Assembly: GCA_030041275.1 (NCBI GenBank)
Contig: JASHOE010000175.1
Coordinates: 1-48,638 of the forward strand
DNA from: Streptosporangiaceae bacterium
Lineage (GTDB): Bacteria > Actinomycetota > Actinomycetes > Streptosporangiales > Streptosporangiaceae
Direction: 5' to 3'
DNA: 48,638 nt
Position numbers and translations under genes: made by a program. Below the pieces are notes generated by a model. The model did not search any database, had not been told where the DNA came from, and was given only the letters and a program-made list of their open reading frames with translations. This document shows, piece after piece, positions 16,901-24,947 of the stretch (positions are counted from its first letter, which is position 1; each line of letters starts with the position of its first letter).

Positions 16901-18093
16901 GACCGCTCCCAGAAGCTCGGGCCTACTGGCTCGTTGAAGGGGCCGGTGGCGATCAGGAAGCCCTCCGAATCCACGCCGATCGGCAGCTGCGGCAGCGCCC
17001 TCGTGGCCGGGCCGAAGATTACCTTGGCGCCGCGGGTGGCGTCGAAGGTGGACTGGTGGCACGGGCACAGGATGTGGTGCGTCGTCTGCTCGTACAACGC
17101 CGCCGGGCAACCCACGTGCGTGCAGATCTTGGAGTAGGCCACGATGTTGTGGACGGTCCAGTTCGGCACTGTCAGGTTCGGCGGCGAGGGGTGGCCTGGC
17201 TGCACCGGAGGGCCGAACACGAGCTGGCCGGGCCGGAACTTGATGATGATGACGGCGGCCTTGGCCATCGCGTCGTCGTCGTTCAGGTAGCCCTCGGGCC
17301 CGACGCTGATGAGCGAGCCCGGCGAGTTGAACTCGGCTGCGGTGATAGGCCGGCCCGTCCCGTAGGCGAGCAGCCGCAGGCCCTTGCGCCAGACGGTCTT
17401 ATCCAGGCTGGTCCCCGGCAGCGGGCCGAGGTCGCGCAGCAGGAACAGCGGCGCGACGGCCAGCGGAAGCGTGGCGGCGATCAAGGTCCGCCGCACCAGC
17501 GGCCGCTTGACGAACTGGCTGGTCGCGGCGCCCTCATCGAAGGTTTTCTTGAACTCCGCGCGCTGCTCGTCCGTCGCCCGCATCGGATGCCGCTGCTCGG
17601 TGATCTCCACGGTCGGCATGAGATGGCGGACCCAGATGACCGCGCCGGCGCCGAGCAGCAGGAAGACGAGCGACAGGCAGCTGCCGAGAACGAGGTTGGA
17701 GTCCTGCACCTGGTTGATAGCGCCCACGCCGATGATTGCGTACGCCACCAAGAAGCCGAAGCCAGCCACCATGGCAAGGAAGAAGCAGACGGCGACGATC
17801 CGCTCGGCCTTGCGCGCCCGCCGCGGGTCAGCAGGATCGGGCGGCATGTACGGCTGCTCTGGCACCCGACCGCCGCCGTCGCGCTCGGGCAGCAGCGTCC
17901 GCGCCGACGTCGGCGACGGCGTTCCAATGACGCGATGGCGCGGCCCCTGGTACCCCGGCTGGCCAGTCTCGCCTGGGGCGGCGCCGCCAGATCCGGCCGG
18001 GTCGGCCGACCCGGATGCCCCGTGGCTCACCCCGCCGAGGTACTCGGGCCAGGAGGCGCCGGGGTCGCCGCCGGGGGAGTTCGTGTCACTCAT
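16897..18093 (-). CDS. qcrA: Cytochrome bcc complex Rieske iron-sulfur subunit (QcrA)
   Basis: Rieske [2Fe-2S] protein of about 398 residues. It has the actinobacterial layout: a long Gly/Pro-rich cytosolic N-terminus (about 110 residues), three membrane helices (IVAVCFFLAMVAGFGFLVAY, LVLGSCLSLVFLLLGAGAVI, LIAATLPLAVAPLFLL) and a C-terminal Rieske domain. Cluster ligands are in CTHVGC (324-329) and CPCHQS (343-348), followed by GPATRALPQLPI. ATG 18093 overlaps the last eight bases of qcrC. Earlier in-frame starts would lie in the qcrC tail and are rejected. Confidence 0.97.
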   Translation of the reverse strand: MSDTNSPGGDPGASWPEYLGGVSHGASGSADPAGSGGAAPGETGQPGYQGPRHRVIGTPSPTSARTLLPERDGGGRVPEQPYMPPDPADPRRARKAERIVAVCFFLAMVAGFGFLVAYAIIGVGAINQVQDSNLVLGSCLSLVFLLLGAGAVIWVRHLMPTVEITEQRHPMRATDEQRAEFKKTFDEGAATSQFVKRPLVRRTLIAATLPLAVAPLFLLRDLGPLPGTSLDKTVWRKGLRLLAYGTGRPITAAEFNSPGSLISVGPEGYLNDDDAMAKAAVIIIKFRPGQLVFGPPVQPGHPSPPNLTVPNWTVHNIVAYSKICTHVGCPAALYEQTTHHILCPCHQSTFDATRGAKVIFGPATRALPQLPIGVDSEGFLIATGPFNEPVGPSFWERS

Positions 18094-18889
18094 GAGCCTT
18101 CCCGTGCTTCGCAGTGATCCAGAGCGCCACCAGCACCATGAAGAACAGCAGGCCGAGGAAGGCGACAAGGCCCTCGGTCACCGGTCCGACCCGGCCGAGG
18201 CTGAACCCGCCAGGGTTCGGCTCCGACCTGACCGTCGTGACGTAGGCGATGATGTCGCGCTTCTCCTGCGGGGTGATGGTGAGGTCGTTGAAAACGGGCA
18301 TGGCTTCAGGCCCGGTCAGCATCGCCTCGTAGATCTGGGTCGGCGTGGACTCGGTCAGCGGCGGGGCGAACTTGCCGTTGGTCAGCGCGCCGCCGGCGCC
18401 CACGAAGTTGTGGCACGCCGCGCAGTCGGCCACGAACAGCTGCTGGCCCAGCCCGATGTTGGCGCCGGAGGTGCTGACCTGGGCCGCCGATGGCACCGTC
18501 GGGCCGCCGCCCAGCGACTGGATGTACGCGGCGATGGCGGCTGTCTCGGCCTTGTTGAGCCGCGGCGGCTTGCGGTCGTTCTCGGCACCGAGTTCGGCGG
18601 CTGGCATCCGGCCGGTGCTGACCTGGAAGTTCACCGCCGCCGCCCCGACGCCGATCAGGCTGGGCGCCTCGGCGGTGCCCTCCGCGTACAGGCCGTGACA
18701 GGAGGAGCACTCCTCCTGGAACAGGTCGTGGCCGTCGGCGATCTGCGCAGAGTTGGGCGCCGCCTGCTGGGCCGCCGATGCGTTCCCGCTGGTGATGAGC
18801 GCGTACGCGATACCGATGAGGATCAGCACACCAGCTATGACAAGGTAGGCCGCTGCCGGGTGACGGCGCCTGGCGGTGATCCAGCTCAC
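18086..18889 (-). CDS. qcrC: Diheme cytochrome c subunit of the bcc complex (QcrC)
   Basis: A 267-residue membrane-anchored c-type cytochrome, acting outside the membrane to pass electrons directly to CuA of CtaC, as actinobacterial supercomplexes lack a soluble cytochrome c. An N-terminal anchor (YLVIAGVLILIGIAYALI) is followed by two haem c sites, CSSCH (61-65) and CAACH (156-160), and a C-terminal helix (GLVAFLGLLFFMVLVALWI). Axial methionines are plausible in GRMPAAE and GPEAMPVF. Start codon GTG 18889. It lies 19 bases after ctaE and overlaps qcrA. Confidence 0.97.
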   Translation of the reverse strand: MSWITARRRHPAAAYLVIAGVLILIGIAYALITSGNASAAQQAAPNSAQIADGHDLFQEECSSCHGLYAEGTAEAPSLIGVGAAAVNFQVSTGRMPAAELGAENDRKPPRLNKAETAAIAAYIQSLGGGPTVPSAAQVSTSGANIGLGQQLFVADCAACHNFVGAGGALTNGKFAPPLTESTPTQIYEAMLTGPEAMPVFNDLTITPQEKRDIIAYVTTVRSEPNPGGFSLGRVGPVTEGLVAFLGLLFFMVLVALWITAKHGKAHE

Positions 18890-18908
18890 AGCTATCCCCA
18901 GTTCCCGG

Positions 18909-19550
18909 TCAGTGGATCAGGTAGATCGTGGTAAACAGCCCGATCCAGACGACGTCAACGAAGTGCCAGTAGTACGACACGACGATGGCACTGGTCTGCT
19001 GCTCCAGGGTGAATCGTTTGGCCGCGAAGGTGCGGCCGAGCAGGAACAGGAACGCCACGAGCCCGCCCGACACGTGCAACCCGTGAAACCCGGTAGTGAG
19101 GAAGAACACCGAGCCGTAGTTGCTGGATCCGAGCGTCACGTGCTGCTTGCGGATCAGGTCCAGGTACTCATAGCCCTGGCCGAGAACGAAGTACAGCCCC
19201 ATCAAGAAGGACAGCACGTACCACTCGCGCAGCCCCCACCGCCAGAATTGGAGGATGTTGCCCGCGCGGCGGATCTGATGCCGCTCGACGGCGAACACGC
19301 CCATCTGGCAGGTCACGCTCGAAAGCAGCAGCACGGTGGTGTTGATGGACGCGAGGAACAGGTCCAGGTGCGCCTTCGGCCACGGCTGGCCCATGCCTTT
19401 ATCCACCGACCGGATGGTGAAGTACATGGCAAACAGCGCCGCGAAGAACATCAGCTCTGACGACAGCCAGATAATCGTGCCCACGCTGACGAGGTTGGGC
19501 CGGCTGGTAACTCCGCGCGGCTGAGCTACCTCAGTAGATGCTGAGACCAC
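18909..19550 (-). CDS. ctaE: Cytochrome c oxidase subunit III (CtaE)
   Basis: About 213 residues with five predicted helices, stabilising subunit I of the aa3 oxidase. Family stretches: [58 protein letters not shown] and [14 protein letters not shown]. The GTG at 19550 is chosen because the -10-like TAATAAT (19557-19563) ends six bases before it, giving a leaderless transcript, and because upstream in-frame residues show no family similarity. It heads the ctaE-qcrCAB operon, so oxidase subunit III is expressed with the bcc complex while subunits I, II and IV are in a separate, oppositely oriented operon. Confidence 0.95.
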   Translation of the reverse strand: MVSASTEVAQPRGVTSRPNLVSVGTIIWLSSELMFFAALFAMYFTIRSVDKGMGQPWPKAHLDLFLASINTTVLLLSSVTCQMGVFAVERHQIRRAGNILQFWRWGLREWYVLSFLMGLYFVLGQGYEYLDLIRKQHVTLGSSNYGSVFFLTTGFHGLHVSGGLVAFLFLLGRTFAAKRFTLEQQTSAIVVSYYWHFVDVVWIGLFTTIYLIH

Positions 19551-19556
19551 GGGGCC

Positions 19557-19563
19557 ATTATTA
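19557..19563 (-). promoter_or_regulatory. -10 element TAATAAT of ctaE-qcrCAB
   Basis: On the minus strand TAATAAT is followed by GGCCCC and then the GTG start of ctaE, so transcription is predicted to begin at the start codon. It is back to back with the -10 of the divergent gene (19605-19610). Confidence 0.5.
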
Positions 19564-19604
19564 CGACACCGCGTAGGCGTGCGAAGCCCGACCCCCCAGG
19601 TCGG

Positions 19605-19610
19605 TAGCAT
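19605..19610 (+). promoter_or_regulatory. -10 hexamer TAGCAT, leaderless start of the receiver-like gene
   Basis: TAGCAT ends seven bases before ATG 19618; no Shine-Dalgarno sequence is present between. Confidence 0.5.
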
Positions 19611-19617
19611 CCATGGC

Positions 19618-20019
19618 ATGAAGGTTGTCGTGTATAGCCATGATGCCGCCACTCGTGCCAGAGTGCGGCTTGCCATCGGCCGTCGGCCGGCCCCCGACGT
19701 GCCGGAGGCCGAGGTCACTGACGTCGCGACCGAGGCCATGCTGTGGCGGCTGCTCGACGCCAGGCAGGCAGACGTGCTGGTGCTCGACGGCGAGGCCCAG
19801 CCGGCCGGCGGGATGGGCGTCTGCCGGCAGGCCAAGGACGAGATTCACAACTGCCCGCCGGTGCTCCTGATCATCGGTCGGCCCGACGACGGCTGGCTGG
19901 CCACCTGGTCGCGGGCCGACGCGGTGATCAGCCACCCGATTGACCCGATCGAGCTGGCCAGGGAGCTCGCGGTGCTGATGCGGCAGCAGGCACCCGGCAC
20001 CGCGGTGGCCCGGGCCTGA
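19618..20019 (+). CDS. Response-regulator receiver-like protein without output domain
   Basis: A 133-residue CheY-like fold. [22 protein letters not shown] corresponds to the first strand and helix, [21 protein letters not shown] to the strand carrying the usual phospho-acceptor Asp, PPVLLIIGR to strand four and [22 protein letters not shown] to the strand-helix five region. The conserved Lys of active receivers is replaced: SHPIDP sits where KP is expected. The acidic pair after strand one is also reduced (SHD). It is therefore probably a pseudo-receiver that does not accept phosphate normally. It is divergent from ctaE and upstream of trpD; function unknown. Confidence 0.65.
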   Translation: MKVVVYSHDAATRARVRLAIGRRPAPDVPEAEVTDVATEAMLWRLLDARQADVLVLDGEAQPAGGMGVCRQAKDEIHNCPPVLLIIGRPDDGWLATWSRADAVISHPIDPIELARELAVLMRQQAPGTAVARA

Positions 20020-20057
20020 CCGCGACCGGCGAGGCTCCGGCCAGCCGATAGCGAGCC

Positions 20058-20082
20058 CGTTCCCGTGATGTAAGAGGGAACG
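20058..20082 (+). terminator. Hairpin upstream of trpD
   Basis: CGTTCCC (20058-20064) and GGGAACG (20076-20082) form a 7-bp stem with an 11-base loop in the 116-base gap before trpD. It may end the receiver-like gene's transcript or act as an operator. No leader peptide is seen beside it. Confidence 0.35.
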
Positions 20083-20135
20083 CCCTGAGCACTCTTCGCA
20101 GCAGTCCTGACCGTCCCGGATCGAGGTGGCAGCAG

Positions 20136-21188
20136 ATGGATGCGCGCACGAACTGGCCCGCCGTGCTGGGCGCGCTGATCAAGGGTGAGCACCTCGCGGT
20201 GGATGAGGCGGCGTGGGCCATGAACGAGATCATGGAAGGCGCCGCGACGCCCGCCCAGATCGCCGGCTTCGGAGTTGCCCTGCGCATCAAGGGCGAGACG
20301 CCTGGCGAGGTCACCGGCCTAGCCGACGCGATGCTCGAGCATGCCACGCCGATCGCCATCCCTGGTCCGACCGTCGACCTGGTCGGAACCGGGGGAGACG
20401 GCGCCCGGACGGTCAACATCTCAACCATGGGCACCATCGCGGCGGCCGCGGCGGGCGCCCGCATGGTCAAGCACGGGAACCGGGCCGCGTCGTCGGCGTG
20501 CGGCACGGCTGATGTGCTGGAAGCGCTGGGGGTGGTGATCGACCTGCCGGCCCCGGCGACCGAGCAACTCGTGGCGGAGGTGGGCGCCGGCTTCCTGTTC
20601 GCCCCGCTGTACCACCCGGCGCTGCGGCACGTGATCGTGCCGCGCCGGGAGCTCGGAGTGCCAACCGTCTTCAATGTCCTCGGCCCGGTGGCCAACCCGG
20701 CCAGGCCCACTGCCCAGGCCCTCGGCGTGGCCGATCCGCGGATGGGACCGATCCTGGCCGGCGTGCTGGCGGCTCGCGGTTGCTCCGCGCTGGTGTTCCA
20801 CGGCGCCGACGGGCTGGACGAGCTGACCACGACAGCTCCGTCAACCGTTTGGGTCGTGCACGACGGCGCGGTCAGCGAGACCACCTTCGATCCGGCCGAG
20901 CTGGGCATTGCCCGCAGCGCGCCCGCCGACCTGCGGGGCGGTGACGCAGCGCACAACGCTGGCGTGGTCAGGGCATTCCTCGGCGGCGCGGCAGGGCCGG
21001 TCAGGGACACAGCGCTGCTGAACGCGGGCGCGGCGCTGGCCGCCGCGACCGGCGTGGCAGGGCCGGACGCACTGGTTCCGGCGCTCGCCGACGGCTACCA
21101 GCGGGCCGTCGCGGCCCTGGACTCGGGCGCCGCGGCCACGCTGCTTGACCGGTGGATCGAGACGAGCAAGCGGCTCGCACCCGAGTAG
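20136..21188 (+). CDS. trpD: Anthranilate phosphoribosyltransferase (TrpD)
   Basis: Transfers phosphoribose from PRPP to anthranilate in tryptophan synthesis; 350 residues, the family length. Signature motifs: LVGTGGDGARTVNISTM (PRPP loop), MVKHGNRAASSACGTADVLEALG (anthranilate/PRPP site), FLFAPLYHPAL and RRELGVPTVFNVLGPVANP. The ATG at 20136 follows GAGGTGG at a normal distance. It stands alone, not in a trp operon, as in other actinomycetes with this neighbourhood (inference from recalled synteny with trpD beside ctaE/qcr). Confidence 0.96.
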   Translation: MDARTNWPAVLGALIKGEHLAVDEAAWAMNEIMEGAATPAQIAGFGVALRIKGETPGEVTGLADAMLEHATPIAIPGPTVDLVGTGGDGARTVNISTMGTIAAAAAGARMVKHGNRAASSACGTADVLEALGVVIDLPAPATEQLVAEVGAGFLFAPLYHPALRHVIVPRRELGVPTVFNVLGPVANPARPTAQALGVADPRMGPILAGVLAARGCSALVFHGADGLDELTTTAPSTVWVVHDGAVSETTFDPAELGIARSAPADLRGGDAAHNAGVVRAFLGGAAGPVRDTALLNAGAALAAATGVAGPDALVPALADGYQRAVAALDSGAAATLLDRWIETSKRLAPE

Positions 21189-21198
21189 GCCGGCTTCG

Positions 21199-21217
21199 GC
21201 CGTCGCCCAACGACGGC
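21199..21217. terminator. Bidirectional hairpin between trpD and the Lrp-type gene
   Basis: GCCGTCG (21199-21205), loop CCCAA, CGACGGC (21211-21217); on the plus strand TGTT follows. It lies between two convergent genes. Confidence 0.6.
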
Positions 21218-21233
21218 TGTTAGGCCGGTTGCG

Positions 21234-21518
21234 TCAGGACTCGGAATAGCCGAGAGAGAACGCCGCCTCGAGGTCGTGCCGCGAGTAGGTACGGAACGCG
21301 ATGTGCGTCTCGGTGTGCGTGACGCCAGGGACCTTGTTCACCGCGCCAGGGATGACGTCGCCCAGCTCGTCATGGGCGCGCACCCGCACCATCGCGACCA
21401 GGTCGAACTCGCCGGTGACCGAGTAGACCTCGCTCACCGACGGGATCTGCGCGATGGCCTCCGCAGTCTCCGGGATGCGGGCCACGTCCGTCTTGATCAG
21501 AACGATTGCGGTGACCAC
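21234..21518 (-). CDS. Stand-alone Lrp/AsnC effector-binding (RAM) domain protein
   Basis: A 94-residue protein made only of the alpha/beta effector domain of Lrp/AsnC regulators: VTAIVLIKTDV, IAQIPSVSEVYSVTGEFDLVAMVRV and VPGVTHTETHIAFRTYS. No helix-turn-helix is present. GTG 21518 is chosen because GGAGGAG lies six bases before it; residues further upstream are low complexity. Such proteins bind amino acids and form oligomers; the ligand here is unknown. It is convergent with trpD, which invites an amino-acid link, but the sequence does not prove one. Confidence 0.85.
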   Translation of the reverse strand: MVTAIVLIKTDVARIPETAEAIAQIPSVSEVYSVTGEFDLVAMVRVRAHDELGDVIPGAVNKVPGVTHTETHIAFRTYSRHDLEAAFSLGYSES

Positions 21519-21609
21519 GATTCTCCTCCGGTAGCCGCGTCTGCCCCATGGCCGCGGGCGTGAGCCGGGTGCCGGACCCGCCCGTCCGAGCAGCAGCGTA
21601 GCCCAACGC

Positions 21610-22185
21610 TCAGCTGGCCAGGCGGCGCAGGACCTGCTGGCCAGCCGGCTGGTCACCCGCCGCCAGTGCAAGCAGGCCGGTGAGCACGTCGGCCGTAGCG
21701 CGGGCGTCGGCAAGTGCACGGTGGCTGGGTGCGGTCCTGGCCGAGAAGTACGCCGCGAGGGTCGCGAGCCGGCAGTCTGGCACCTCGTCGGGGCCGAGCA
21801 GCAGCCTGGCCAGCGAGGCGGTATCCAGCACAGGAAACCGCGGCCACGCGAGCCCGCTCGCGGCGCTCGCGGAGGTCAGGAAGCCCAGATCGAACCCAGA
21901 GTTGTGGGCCACGAGGATGCAGTCCCCGGCGAACGTCAGGAAGGCACGCAGCGCGGTGGCCACGGAAGGCGCCTGGCTCACCATGACCTCGGTAATGCCC
22001 GTCAGCGTGATGATGTCCGCCGGGATCGGACGGGCAGGCCGGATCAGTGAGCAGAACTCGCCGGTGAGCTGGCCGGCGGTGAGCCGCACGGCGCCGATCT
22101 CGGTGAGCTCCGCGCGGTCACTCAGCCATCCGGTGGTTTCCACGTCGACCACGACGACGGTGAGGTCCGCCAGCGGTCCGATCAT
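21610..22185 (-). CDS. DEDDh 3'-5' exonuclease, DnaQ/epsilon-like
   Basis: A 191-residue exonuclease of the DnaQ superfamily. All motifs are visible: VVVDVETTGW (ExoI, Asp and Glu), LVAHNSGFDLGFL (ExoII) and SHRALADARATADVL (ExoIII with the DEDDh His and Asp). It is far shorter than actinobacterial proteins that fuse this domain to a UvrC-like endonuclease, so it is a stand-alone nuclease, for DNA proofreading/repair or RNA. It is transcribed divergently from the riboswitch-controlled NlpC/P60 gene. Confidence 0.85.
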   Translation of the reverse strand: MIGPLADLTVVVVDVETTGWLSDRAELTEIGAVRLTAGQLTGEFCSLIRPARPIPADIITLTGITEVMVSQAPSVATALRAFLTFAGDCILVAHNSGFDLGFLTSASAASGLAWPRFPVLDTASLARLLLGPDEVPDCRLATLAAYFSARTAPSHRALADARATADVLTGLLALAAGDQPAGQQVLRRLAS

Positions 22186-22310
22186 GTCGTCACGGTAGGG
22201 CCTGGTGCCGACAGTCCGGCCCAGGCGCGCCGGTCGCGGTCCCCTTGGGGGGTTCTCGACACGCTGGCCGCCGCTGGACCAGCGCAGGAGCGTGAGAGTT
22301 CGCGAAGTGG

Positions 22311-22339
22311 TTGAATCCCCACTCCGGACGCCCTAGGGT
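22311..22339 (+). promoter_or_regulatory. Promoter of the riboswitch-NlpC/P60 unit
   Basis: TTGAAT (22311-22316) and TAGGGT (22334-22339) are separated by 17 bases, a good housekeeping-type spacing. The predicted start near 22346 is at the beginning of the riboswitch. Confidence 0.55.
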
Positions 22340-22344
22340 CGTGC

Positions 22345-22562
22345 AGCGAGCCGCATCGCTAGGCAGTCGCCTTCCGGCGGCGGCGGGCGGCCGCAGCTGA
22401 ATCTCTTGCGAGCCTGCGACTTTGCCTGCAGGAGAACCGGGGACCCAACCGGTGACGCGCAACACACCGCGTCGCCAGGGGTGAATCGACCCGGATCCAA
22501 TTCCGGGCCGTAGGGCATGCTTCCACAGCCCGAACCCGTCAGCTCACCCGGTAGGCCGCAGT
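22345..22562 (+). ncRNA. c-di-AMP riboswitch (ydaO/yuaA type)
   Basis: The long leader holds the conserved blocks of the ydaO class in order: GAACCGGGGACCCAA near 22433-22448, AGGGGTGAATC near 22477-22487, GTAGGGC near 22510-22516 and CCGAACCCGTCAGCTCACC near 22530-22548, then GGTAGGC before the ribosome-binding region. This class binds cyclic di-AMP. In actinomycetes it is known ahead of resuscitation-promoting factor and other cell-wall hydrolase genes, where ligand lowers expression. The downstream gene here, an NlpC/P60 hydrolase, is a standard client. Boundaries are approximate. An ATG inside it (22517) is not a start codon. Confidence 0.9.
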
Positions 22563-22600
22563 GGAAGAAGGAGCGTGTCACGCGGGTGCATACGGCGCCG

Positions 22601-23602
22601 ATGGCTCGTAAGTTCATCAAGCGGGGTGTCACCGGAGTGACCGTCGCGGTCTTCGCGGCCGGGCTGCTCATGGGAGTGTCGAGCAGCGGCCTCGGTGCGT
22701 CGAAGCCGACACTCAGCCAGGCTGAGGCGGCGCTGAGCAAACTGCAGGCGCAGGTCGACAAGCTTGACCAGCAGTACGACCAGGTGCAGCAGGAACTCGC
22801 CGCAACGGATCAGCGGCTGACCGTGATTAACAAGGAAGAGGACGTCTTCGCGGCGAAGCTGGCTGACGAGAAGGGCGAGATCGGCCGGATCGCCGTCACC
22901 CAGTACGAGGACGGCAATATCAATGCCTCTCTCGCGCTGCTCACGTCCGGCAAGCCGCAGGAGGTGCTGAACGAGTCCTCCATCCTGCTCGAGCTGTCGA
23001 CGACGAACACCGCGCAGATCGATCGGCTGCGGTCGCAGGCGAGGGAGCTCGCTAACACCCAGGCCCTGGCGGTCCGGACCCAGGCCGGGATCGAGCAGCT
23101 CAAGAACAGCCTGCAGGGGAAGAAGACCAACCTGACCAAGCTGGAGAACCAGCAGGAGACGCTGGTGGCCCAGCTGACGCCGGCTCAGGCGGCGCTCGTC
23201 CAGCCGGGTGCCGGCGGCTCGACCACCGCGAAGTACACCGGCCCCACCTCGACTCAGGCCGAGAAGGCGGTCGCGTTCGCTTACGCCCAGCTTGGCTGCC
23301 CGTACGTGTACGGCGGTACCGGTCCGTGCGCGGACGGTTTCGACTGCTCCGGGCTCACCATGGAGGCCTGGGCTGCGGCTGGCGTCTCCATCCCGCGTAC
23401 CAGCGAGGAGCAGTGGGACGAGTTGCCCCACGTCAGCACCCTGGAACCGGGAGACATCATGGTATTCAACGGCGCCGGGCACGTCGGCATCTACGTCGGC
23501 GATAACGAGCTGATCGATTCGCCGCATACAGGGCTCGACGTCGAGCTGGTGTCTTTCAGCGGCTGGTATCAGGAAACTTACGACGGCGCTGTGCTGCCCT
23601 AG
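22601..23602 (+). CDS. Secreted NlpC/P60 peptidoglycan endopeptidase with coiled coil
   Basis: A secreted cell-wall hydrolase of about 333 residues. A signal peptide (RKFIKRGVTGVTVAVFAAGLLMG) is followed by a long coiled coil of about 170 residues (LSQAEAALSKLQAQVDKLDQQ onward), as in RipA/RipC proteins. The C-terminal NlpC/P60 domain has the catalytic Cys in GFDCSGLTMEAW, His in GAGHVGIYVGDN and a third polar residue in IDSPHTG. It cuts peptide stems between D-Glu and the diamino acid in this family. ATG 22601 or GTG 22586 may be the start: AAGGAG at 22568 fits the GTG better. It is controlled by the c-di-AMP riboswitch just upstream. Confidence 0.9.
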   Translation: MARKFIKRGVTGVTVAVFAAGLLMGVSSSGLGASKPTLSQAEAALSKLQAQVDKLDQQYDQVQQELAATDQRLTVINKEEDVFAAKLADEKGEIGRIAVTQYEDGNINASLALLTSGKPQEVLNESSILLELSTTNTAQIDRLRSQARELANTQALAVRTQAGIEQLKNSLQGKKTNLTKLENQQETLVAQLTPAQAALVQPGAGGSTTAKYTGPTSTQAEKAVAFAYAQLGCPYVYGGTGPCADGFDCSGLTMEAWAAAGVSIPRTSEEQWDELPHVSTLEPGDIMVFNGAGHVGIYVGDNELIDSPHTGLDVELVSFSGWYQETYDGAVLP

Positions 23603-23652
23603 CAGGCACGACGCCGTGCGCTGTCGGGCCAGCGCCGAATCCTCGACAGCCG

Positions 23653-23686
23653 CTGCCGGCCGGTAGCATGTGCCTCCGGCCGGCAG
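23653..23686 (+). terminator. Strong hairpin between NlpC/P60 and glycosyltransferase genes
   Basis: CTGCCGGCCGG (23653-23663) and CCGGCCGGCAG (23676-23686) are perfect 11-bp arms with a 12-base loop. The arm also overlaps a TAGCAT -10-like element (23663-23669) that could serve the next gene. A weaker stem, CTGTCG/CGACAG (23621-23649), precedes it. Confidence 0.45.
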
Positions 23687-23729
23687 TAGACACGAGGGTC
23701 GGCGGCCGGACCGTGTGCCCGGGGGCCAC

Positions 23730-24860
23730 ATGAGCAAGGTGCTGATCGTCACCAACGACTTTCCGCCGCGCCGCGGCGGCATCCAGTCGTTCGTGCACGC
23801 GCTCGCGCTGCGGCTGCCCCCGGACGAGGTCGTCGTGTACGCGCCCGCCTGGCCGGGCGCAGCGGAGTTCGACACTGCCCAGCCTTTCCCGGTGATCAGG
23901 CACTCAGGGTCCCTCATGCTGCCCGTGCCGTCGGTCGCCGCGCGCGCGTGTGCGCTGCTGACCGAACACGGCTGCGATCGCGTGCTGTTCGGCGCCGCGG
24001 CGCCGCTCGGCCTGCTCGCGCCGCGGTTGCGAGCGGCCGGAGCGCGCCGGATCGTCGGTCTCACGCACGGCCACGAGGCTGGCTGGGCGGCGCTACCGGG
24101 CGCGCGGTCGCTGCTGCGGCGCATCGGCGACGACGTCGATGCGCTCACCTACCTCGCCGAGTACTTCCGGGTACGGCTGGCGAAGGCACTATCGGGGGAC
24201 GCAGCCCGGCGGATGGTGCGGCTCGCGCCGGGCGTCGACCCGGCAGAGTTTCGGCCAGGGGCCGGAGGCTCGCGGATCCGGGCTGAGCGCGGCATCGCAC
24301 CCGAGCGGCCGGTCGTCGTGTGCGTGTCGAGGATGGTGCCGCGCAAGGGCCAGGACAGCCTCATCAGGGCGTGGCCAGCCGTGCGCGGCCGGGTGCCCGG
24401 CGACCCGCTGCTCATGCTGGTCGGCGACGGCCCCTACCGGTCCCGGCTAGAGGCGCAGTCGCGGCAGCTGGGCGTTGCAGAGTCTGTCCTGTTCACGGGC
24501 CCGGTGAGCCGCGCCGACCTGCCGGCCTACTACGACGCTGGCACCCTGTTCGCGATGCCGTGCCGGACCCGGCGCGCAGGGCTGGACGTCGAGGGCCTTG
24601 GCATTGTTTACCTGGAAGCGGCGGCTACCGGCTCACCAGTCATTGTCGGCGACTCCGGCGGCGCGCCGGACGCCGTCCTCGATGGCGAAACCGGCTACGT
24701 CGTCCCCGGCCGGGAGCCGGGTGTGCTCGCCGATCGGCTGGTCGAGCTACTGACCGATCCCGCTGGTGCGACGGCCATGGGCGACAAAGGCCGCGCGTGG
24801 ATCGACCGCGACTGGACCTGGGACCGCGTTGCCGACCGGCTGAAGGCGATCCTGGCGTAA
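23730..24860 (+). CDS. GT4 glycosyltransferase, PimB'-like mannosyltransferase
   Basis: A 376-residue GT-B glycosyltransferase. N-terminal IVTNDFPPRRGGIQSFVHALA is the acceptor-side Gly-rich loop; GLTHGHEAGWAALPG follows. The donor-binding half has VVVCVSRMVPRKGQDSLIRAW, LMLVGDGPYRSRLE and EGLGIVYLEAAATGSPVIVGDSGGAPDAV, with the E-x7-E retaining motif. The FPPRRGGIQ start and GLDVEGLGI resemble mycobacterial PimB' (Rv2188c), which adds the second mannose to phosphatidylinositol mannosides from GDP-mannose, and the position beside NlpC/P60 and a FadD15-like gene matches. The specific sugar is inference; membership in GT4 is secure. Confidence 0.8.
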   Translation: MSKVLIVTNDFPPRRGGIQSFVHALALRLPPDEVVVYAPAWPGAAEFDTAQPFPVIRHSGSLMLPVPSVAARACALLTEHGCDRVLFGAAAPLGLLAPRLRAAGARRIVGLTHGHEAGWAALPGARSLLRRIGDDVDALTYLAEYFRVRLAKALSGDAARRMVRLAPGVDPAEFRPGAGGSRIRAERGIAPERPVVVCVSRMVPRKGQDSLIRAWPAVRGRVPGDPLLMLVGDGPYRSRLEAQSRQLGVAESVLFTGPVSRADLPAYYDAGTLFAMPCRTRRAGLDVEGLGIVYLEAAATGSPVIVGDSGGAPDAVLDGETGYVVPGREPGVLADRLVELLTDPAGATAMGDKGRAWIDRDWTWDRVADRLKAILA

Positions 24861-24947
24861 CGGCGAGGCCGGGACCGACCCTGGTATGGGCGGCGCCGTA
24901 AGGCCGCCCGGACTTGAGGTCGGCCACAGGCCGACTCCACCAGCTGC

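Noticed and set aside
17056..18934. Long plus-strand open frames opposite qcrA and qcrC
   Set aside because: Shadows of confirmed cytochrome genes; no family signature and no ribosome-binding site.
22517..22600. In-frame ATG extension of the NlpC/P60 protein
   Set aside because: It lies inside the conserved core of the c-di-AMP riboswitch and lacks any signal-peptide character.
22544..24148. 534-codon minus-strand frame across the NlpC/P60 and glycosyltransferase genes
   Set aside because: Runs antisense through two confirmed genes and the riboswitch; composition typical of shadow frames.
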